Source: DAOVGU01 sp030637775 [NCBI: bacterium]
Lineage (GTDB): Bacteria > Ratteibacteria > UBA8468
Direction: 5' to 3'
DNA: 16,799 bases
Assembly (NCBI GenBank): GCA_030637775.1
Contig: DAOWFY010000116.1
Span: 1-16,799 of the forward strand
Part shown: positions 13,850 to 16,799 of the stretch, one piece after another
Layout of the letters: each line of letters begins with the position of its first letter
Numbering within the stretch: the first letter of the stretch is position 1
Program-made: the position numbers and the translations under genes
Notes under the pieces: generated by a model
Databases searched by the model: none
Told to the model about the DNA's origin: nothing
What the model saw: only the letters and a program-made list of their open reading frames with translations

Positions 13850-14154
13850 TTTTTATTATATGGAATTTCAAAATTATAGGGGCTTGATTTATCAAGCCCG
13901 CGGGTTCGATAAATCGAACCCCTACAAGTTCGCACCGAAGGTGCGCTAAGAATTTCAACAATTTCTTCAGTAATTGGTGGGGGTACCGGTTCATCATGCT
14001 TTTTTAAACTTTTCAAATAACCATCAATTGCATCCTTGATGTTTTTCAAAGCTTCCTTTCTCGTCTCTCCTTGGGAAATGCAGCCGGGTAAACCTGGACA
14101 CTCAGCGATGTAAATTCCATCTTCATCCTGCTCGATCAAAACACGTAATTTCAT
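13846..14154 (-). CDS. HicB-like antitoxin-family protein with C-terminus extended through a palindromic repeat
   Basis: A 102-codon ORF. Residues 1-70 (about) are a standard HicB-like domain: MKLRVLIEQDEDGIYIAECPGLPGCISQGETRKEALKNIKDAIDGYL, then PPPITEEIVEIL. Instead of ending there, it continues through SAPSVRTC and the twin-hairpin element, giving RGSIYRTRGLDKSSPYN, and stops at TGA 13846-13848. The normal protein probably ended near residue 70. GGAGG lies 5 nt before ATG 14154 and a good promoter lies upstream at 14203-14230. No HicA is adjacent. It heads an ATGA-coupled chain leading through the serA relic to mntA and hepT. Confidence 0.75.
   Translation of the reverse strand: MKLRVLIEQDEDGIYIAECPGLPGCISQGETRKEALKNIKDAIDGYLKSLKKHDEPVPPPITEEIVEILSAPSVRTCRGSIYRTRGLDKSSPYNFEIPYNKK
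13877..13925 (-). repeat. Twin-hairpin palindromic interspersed element, copy 2
   Basis: About 49 bp with two complete hairpin arms: GGGGCTTGATTTATCAAGCCC and then GGGTTCGATAAATCGAACCC, sharing a central GCG. The reverse complement matches 609-659 closely. It sits inside the 3' part of the HicB-like ORF, which stays open through it. Confidence 0.8.
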
Positions 14155-14202
14155 TCTTTCCTCCGAATTTTTATAGGATTAATACTCCTCCCACATAATG
14201 AT

Positions 14203-14230
14203 ATTATCCCTTAGAGCCCTTTTCTGTCAA
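14203..14230 (-). promoter_or_regulatory. Sigma-70-type promoter of the HicB-like/mntA/hepT chain, similar to the serA promoter
   Basis: On the minus strand: TTGACA (14230-14225), a 16-nt spacer, then GATAAT (14208-14203); ATAATA with a 17-nt spacer is the alternative. The -35 box starts 5 nt after the aminotransferase stop. The block AAAAGGGCTCTAAGGG is identical in the serA promoter at 6651-6666, so the two promoters are probably copies. Confidence 0.65.
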
Positions 14231-14234
14231 CTGC

Positions 14235-15374
14235 TTATATCCCTTTCAACAGAACTTCTTCTGCGGCTTTTATTCCAGAACCCAATTCGAACTTATAGCC
14301 TAATTCGGAAAGTGCCATTTCTAAAGCAGAAATGGCGGAAATAATGTCCAGTTTATCAAAGTAGCCAAGATGAGCGATGCGGAATATCTTCCCCTTTAAT
14401 TTCTCCTGACCACCGGCAAAATTGACGCCATATTTCTCCTTTAACCGCTTTGTTAACTCGGCACCATCTATTCCCTCAGGAACCTTCACTGCCGTTAAAG
14501 AATCTGCCGGTTTTTCTGCTAAAAGTTCTAAGCCTAATGCTTTTACTGCCGTTCTTGTCGCTGCGGCTAAAATTTCATGTCGCTTAATGATATTTTCTAT
14601 TCCTTCCTCTCTAATGAGGCTCAAGGACTTCCTTAAGCCGACAATTAAAGAGACCGCCGGGGTAAAGGGAAAATCAAACTTCTCTGAGGATTTATGATAT
14701 TTCTTAAGGTCAAAATAGTATCTTGGTAATTGGGATTTTTCTATTCTCCTCCAGGCTTTTTCGCTGATAGCAAGAAAGGATAACCCCGGAGGAAGCATCA
14801 GCGCCTTCTGGCTTCCGCTAATAACTACATCAAGATTCCACGCATCGGTTTGGCAGGAAACGGCACCCAAAGAACTGATGGCATCAATAACTAAAAGTGT
14901 ATCGGAAAATTTAGCCACGATTCTGCCGATTGCCTGGATATCGGTGAGCACCCCGGTAGAGGTCTCACAAAGGGTGATAAAGACCGCTTTAATGTCCTTT
15001 TCTTGGGTAAGAATTTTCTCAACCAATTCCGGTTTTACCGCTTTTCCCCACTCAACATCAAGAGGAATGACCCTGGCCCCATAAGAGGAGCAAATCTCGG
15101 CAAATCTCTCCCCAAATTTGCCTCCTTTAACCACCAGAGCCTTCTCTCCGGAGGAAAGAATATTACTTACCGCAGCCTCCATCGCTCCCGTACCCGAGGA
15201 GGCTAAAATAAGAACGGGACTTTTTGTCTGAAAAAGATACTTTAAATTGCCTTGCACCTCCTCGGTAATCTTCCTAAATTCAGAAGTTCGATGATGAATA
15301 ATCGGTTTTGCCATTTCTAAAAGTATATCCTCCGGCACCGGCGTTGGTCCGGGAGTAAACAGTCTCTTCTTCAT
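14235..15374 (-). CDS. Class V aminotransferase (serine-pyruvate/alanine-glyoxylate type)
   Basis: A 379-aa PLP-dependent enzyme of the alanine-glyoxylate/serine-pyruvate aminotransferase family. It begins [18 protein letters not shown] with HHRTSEFR at 27-34. The PLP-binding pocket is visible: [10 protein letters not shown] at 59-68, D164 in VIDAISSLG, and the Schiff-base Lys K190 in [22 protein letters not shown] near 343-352 carries the carboxylate-binding Arg. Members next to serA are commonly thought to act in serine synthesis or serine/glycine/glyoxylate exchange; the exact substrate cannot be read from sequence. The ATG overlaps the lon stop as ATGA, so it is co-translated with lon. 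Its usual neighbour serA is now about 7.6 kb away. Confidence 0.92.
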   Translation of the reverse strand: MKKRLFTPGPTPVPEDILLEMAKPIIHHRTSEFRKITEEVQGNLKYLFQTKSPVLILASSGTGAMEAAVSNILSSGEKALVVKGGKFGERFAEICSSYGARVIPLDVEWGKAVKPELVEKILTQEKDIKAVFITLCETSTGVLTDIQAIGRIVAKFSDTLLVIDAISSLGAVSCQTDAWNLDVVISGSQKALMLPPGLSFLAISEKAWRRIEKSQLPRYYFDLKKYHKSSEKFDFPFTPAVSLIVGLRKSLSLIREEGIENIIKRHEILAAATRTAVKALGLELLAEKPADSLTAVKVPEGIDGAELTKRLKEKYGVNFAGGQEKLKGKIFRIAHLGYFDKLDIISAISALEMALSELGYKFELGSGIKAAEEVLLKGI

Positions 15375-16798
15375 ACTAATACCTCCTTTAATACATCATC
15401 AACATTTTCCACGAAGATGAATTTTAGATTTTCCTTGACCTTCTGGTCAACCTCGGTTAAATCCTTCTCATTCTCTTTTGGTAAAATTACCCTCTTTATC
15501 TCCCCTCTCTGGGCGGCTAAGAGTTTGCTCTTTAATCCCCCGATAGGAAGAACCTTTCCGCGCAGAGTAATCTCTCCGGTCATTGCCGTATCTCCTCTTA
15601 CCGGTCTCTTGGTCAGACAGGAAACGAGAGAAGCGGCAATGGTAATCCCGGCTGAGGGTCCATCCTTAGGAATGGCTCCCTCGGGAACATGGACATGGAT
15701 GTCAAATTTCTTATGAAAATCCTTTTCAATCTTTAATTCAGAGGCATGGGCGCGTACATAGGAGAGAGCTGCCTGGGCAGATTCCTTCATTACCTCGCCC
15801 AATCTTCCGGTAATTAAGAGTTTGCCCTTGCCCTTCATTGCCAGAACTTCGGTAAAGAGCATATCGCCCCCGTATTCTGTCCAGGCTAAACCGGTAGCAA
15901 CACCAACCTTTTCCTTTCTCTCGGAAACGCTATATGTAAATTTTGGAACTCCTAAATAGTTGCTTAAATCCTTCGCGGAGACATCTACTGTACCTTTCTT
16001 AGTGCTTTCCTTATCCTTCTCCTTCGTTACAAACTCCCTTGTGACTTTGCGGCAGATTGTGGCAAGAGAGCGCTCTAAATCCCGCACCCCCGCCTCCCGG
16101 GTATAATTTCTGATGATGGAAAGTATCGCCTCATCCGCAACGGAAATCTCTCCTTCCTCCAATCCATTTGCTTTTTTCTCTTTGGGAAAAAGAAATCTCT
16201 TGGCAATCTCTAATTTCTCCCAGGTGGTGTAGCCAGGCAGAGAAATTGTCTCCATCCTATCAAGGAGGGCGGGAGGGATATTGGCTTCAGTATTGGCGGT
16301 GGTAATGAAGAAAACATCTCTGAGGTCAAAGCCAACCTCAAGATAATGGTCGCTGAAGGAAAAATTTTGCTCAGGGTCAAGAACTTCAAGCAGCGCACTG
16401 GCGGGGTCTCCCCGAAAATCAACCCCCATCTTATCCACCTCATCCATTAAAAATACCGGATTCTTCACCTTGGCTTTCCTGATTGATTGAATGATTCTTC
16501 CCGGCAGAGACCCAATATAGGTACGGCGATGCCCCCTGATCTCGGCCTCATCCCTGATGCCCCCTAAAGAAAGTCTCACAAATTCTCTACCCAGGGCTCT
16601 CGCCACAGATTTGCCCAGGGAGGTCTTTCCGCTACCAGGAGGTCCTACAAAACAAAGGATTGGTCCTTTTGGTTCCTTTGTTCTTTTGCGCACCGCTAAG
16701 TATTCTAAGATTCTTTCCTTTGGTTTCTCTAACCCATAGTGGTCTTCATTAAGAATCTTTTCTGCATTTTTAATATCAAGAGCGTCTATAGTTTTTTT
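15371..16798 (-). CDS. lon: ATP-dependent protease Lon, C-terminal two thirds (5' cut by window edge)
   Basis: Lon is a homo-oligomeric AAA+ serine protease that degrades misfolded and regulatory proteins in the cytoplasm. The frame is open to the window edge (475 residues), starting within the coiled linker: [26 protein letters not shown] at 16693 is internal, not the start. Walker A is [13 protein letters not shown], Walker B is [10 protein letters not shown], and [20 protein letters not shown] is the sensor and arginine-finger region. The protease domain has the catalytic Ser in [11 protein letters not shown] and the Lys in [11 protein letters not shown]. All key residues are intact. The C-terminus overlaps the aminotransferase start by ATGA. 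Confidence 0.97.
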   Translation of the reverse strand, partial: KKTIDALDIKNAEKILNEDHYGLEKPKERILEYLAVRKRTKEPKGPILCFVGPPGSGKTSLGKSVARALGREFVRLSLGGIRDEAEIRGHRRTYIGSLPGRIIQSIRKAKVKNPVFLMDEVDKMGVDFRGDPASALLEVLDPEQNFSFSDHYLEVGFDLRDVFFITTANTEANIPPALLDRMETISLPGYTTWEKLEIAKRFLFPKEKKANGLEEGEISVADEAILSIIRNYTREAGVRDLERSLATICRKVTREFVTKEKDKESTKKGTVDVSAKDLSNYLGVPKFTYSVSERKEKVGVATGLAWTEYGGDMLFTEVLAMKGKGKLLITGRLGEVMKESAQAALSYVRAHASELKIEKDFHKKFDIHVHVPEGAIPKDGPSAGITIAASLVSCLTKRPVRGDTAMTGEITLRGKVLPIGGLKSKLLAAQRGEIKRVILPKENEKDLTEVDQKVKENLKFIFVENVDDVLKEVLV

Positions 16799-16799
16799 G

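Noticed and set aside
13725-13949. Plus-strand ORF of 74 codons
   Set aside because: It is antisense to the serA relic and the HicB-like gene, and is open only because the palindromic element is open in several frames.
13470-13997. Extended mntA reading frame of 175 codons starting near 13997
   Set aside because: The upstream half translates the serA relic and the palindromic element out of their own frame. ATG 13763 with GGAGG matches the normal MntA N-terminus.
16210-16443. Minus-strand ORF of 77 codons inside lon
   Set aside because: It is an out-of-frame shadow of the strongly supported Lon AAA+ domain.

Overview
The window looks like a chromosomal segment of an uncultured candidate-phylum bacterium, of the kind recovered from metagenomes. 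I base this on four things: moderate GC content; several kinds of short palindromic interspersed repeats; H-X9-DG-like pseudopilins; and a corrinoid-methyltransferase-type URO-D paralogue beside ordinary bacterial housekeeping genes (cysS, rny, serA, lon). I cannot name the phylum from sequence alone. No rRNA, tRNA, CRISPR array or transposase was seen.

Layout. Positions 1-568 (+) hold the 3' end of cysS. Positions 701-1759 (+) hold a URO-D-family gene interrupted by one in-frame TAA. Positions 1760-2338 hold two tandem micro-lipoprotein genes (38 and 40 aa). From 2339 to the window end every recognised gene is on the minus strand. Read in transcription order from the right edge these are: lon (5' cut off), a class V aminotransferase overlapping lon by ATGA, and then an accessory block of about 7.5 kb (14234 down to 6621). 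After the block come serA, an intergenic stretch rich in repeats, rny (RNase Y) and endonuclease V. Aminotransferase plus serA is a common serine/glyoxylate gene pair, so the accessory block appears to split an older lon-aminotransferase-serA arrangement.

The accessory block has two parts. Next to the aminotransferase is an ATGA-coupled chain: a HicB-like gene whose 3' end runs through a palindromic element, a 73-bp copy of the 5' end of serA, mntA and hepT. MntA/HepT is a nucleotidyltransferase-antitoxin/HEPN-toxin pair. The second part is a tightly packed envelope-type run: a second HicB-like gene, two pseudopilin-like genes, a small membrane protein, a membrane-anchored HEAT-repeat protein, a secreted permuted NlpC/P60-like protein split over three reading frames, and a polytopic GT-C-like protein with C-terminal TPRs.

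The most unusual observation concerns the serA copy at 13777-13849. It differs from the real serA start at three positions, and all three are synonymous third-codon changes. The promoter-like sequence before the HicB-like/MntA/HepT chain also shares a 16-nt spacer with the serA promoter. The accessory DNA is therefore flanked by direct repeats of the serA 5' region, which suggests that it arrived by recombination at serA or replaced most of a second serA copy. Other points worth a second look are an open-reading-frame-compatible twin-hairpin repeat, a possible AUU start for RNase Y, and an endonuclease V with Asn in place of a conserved His.
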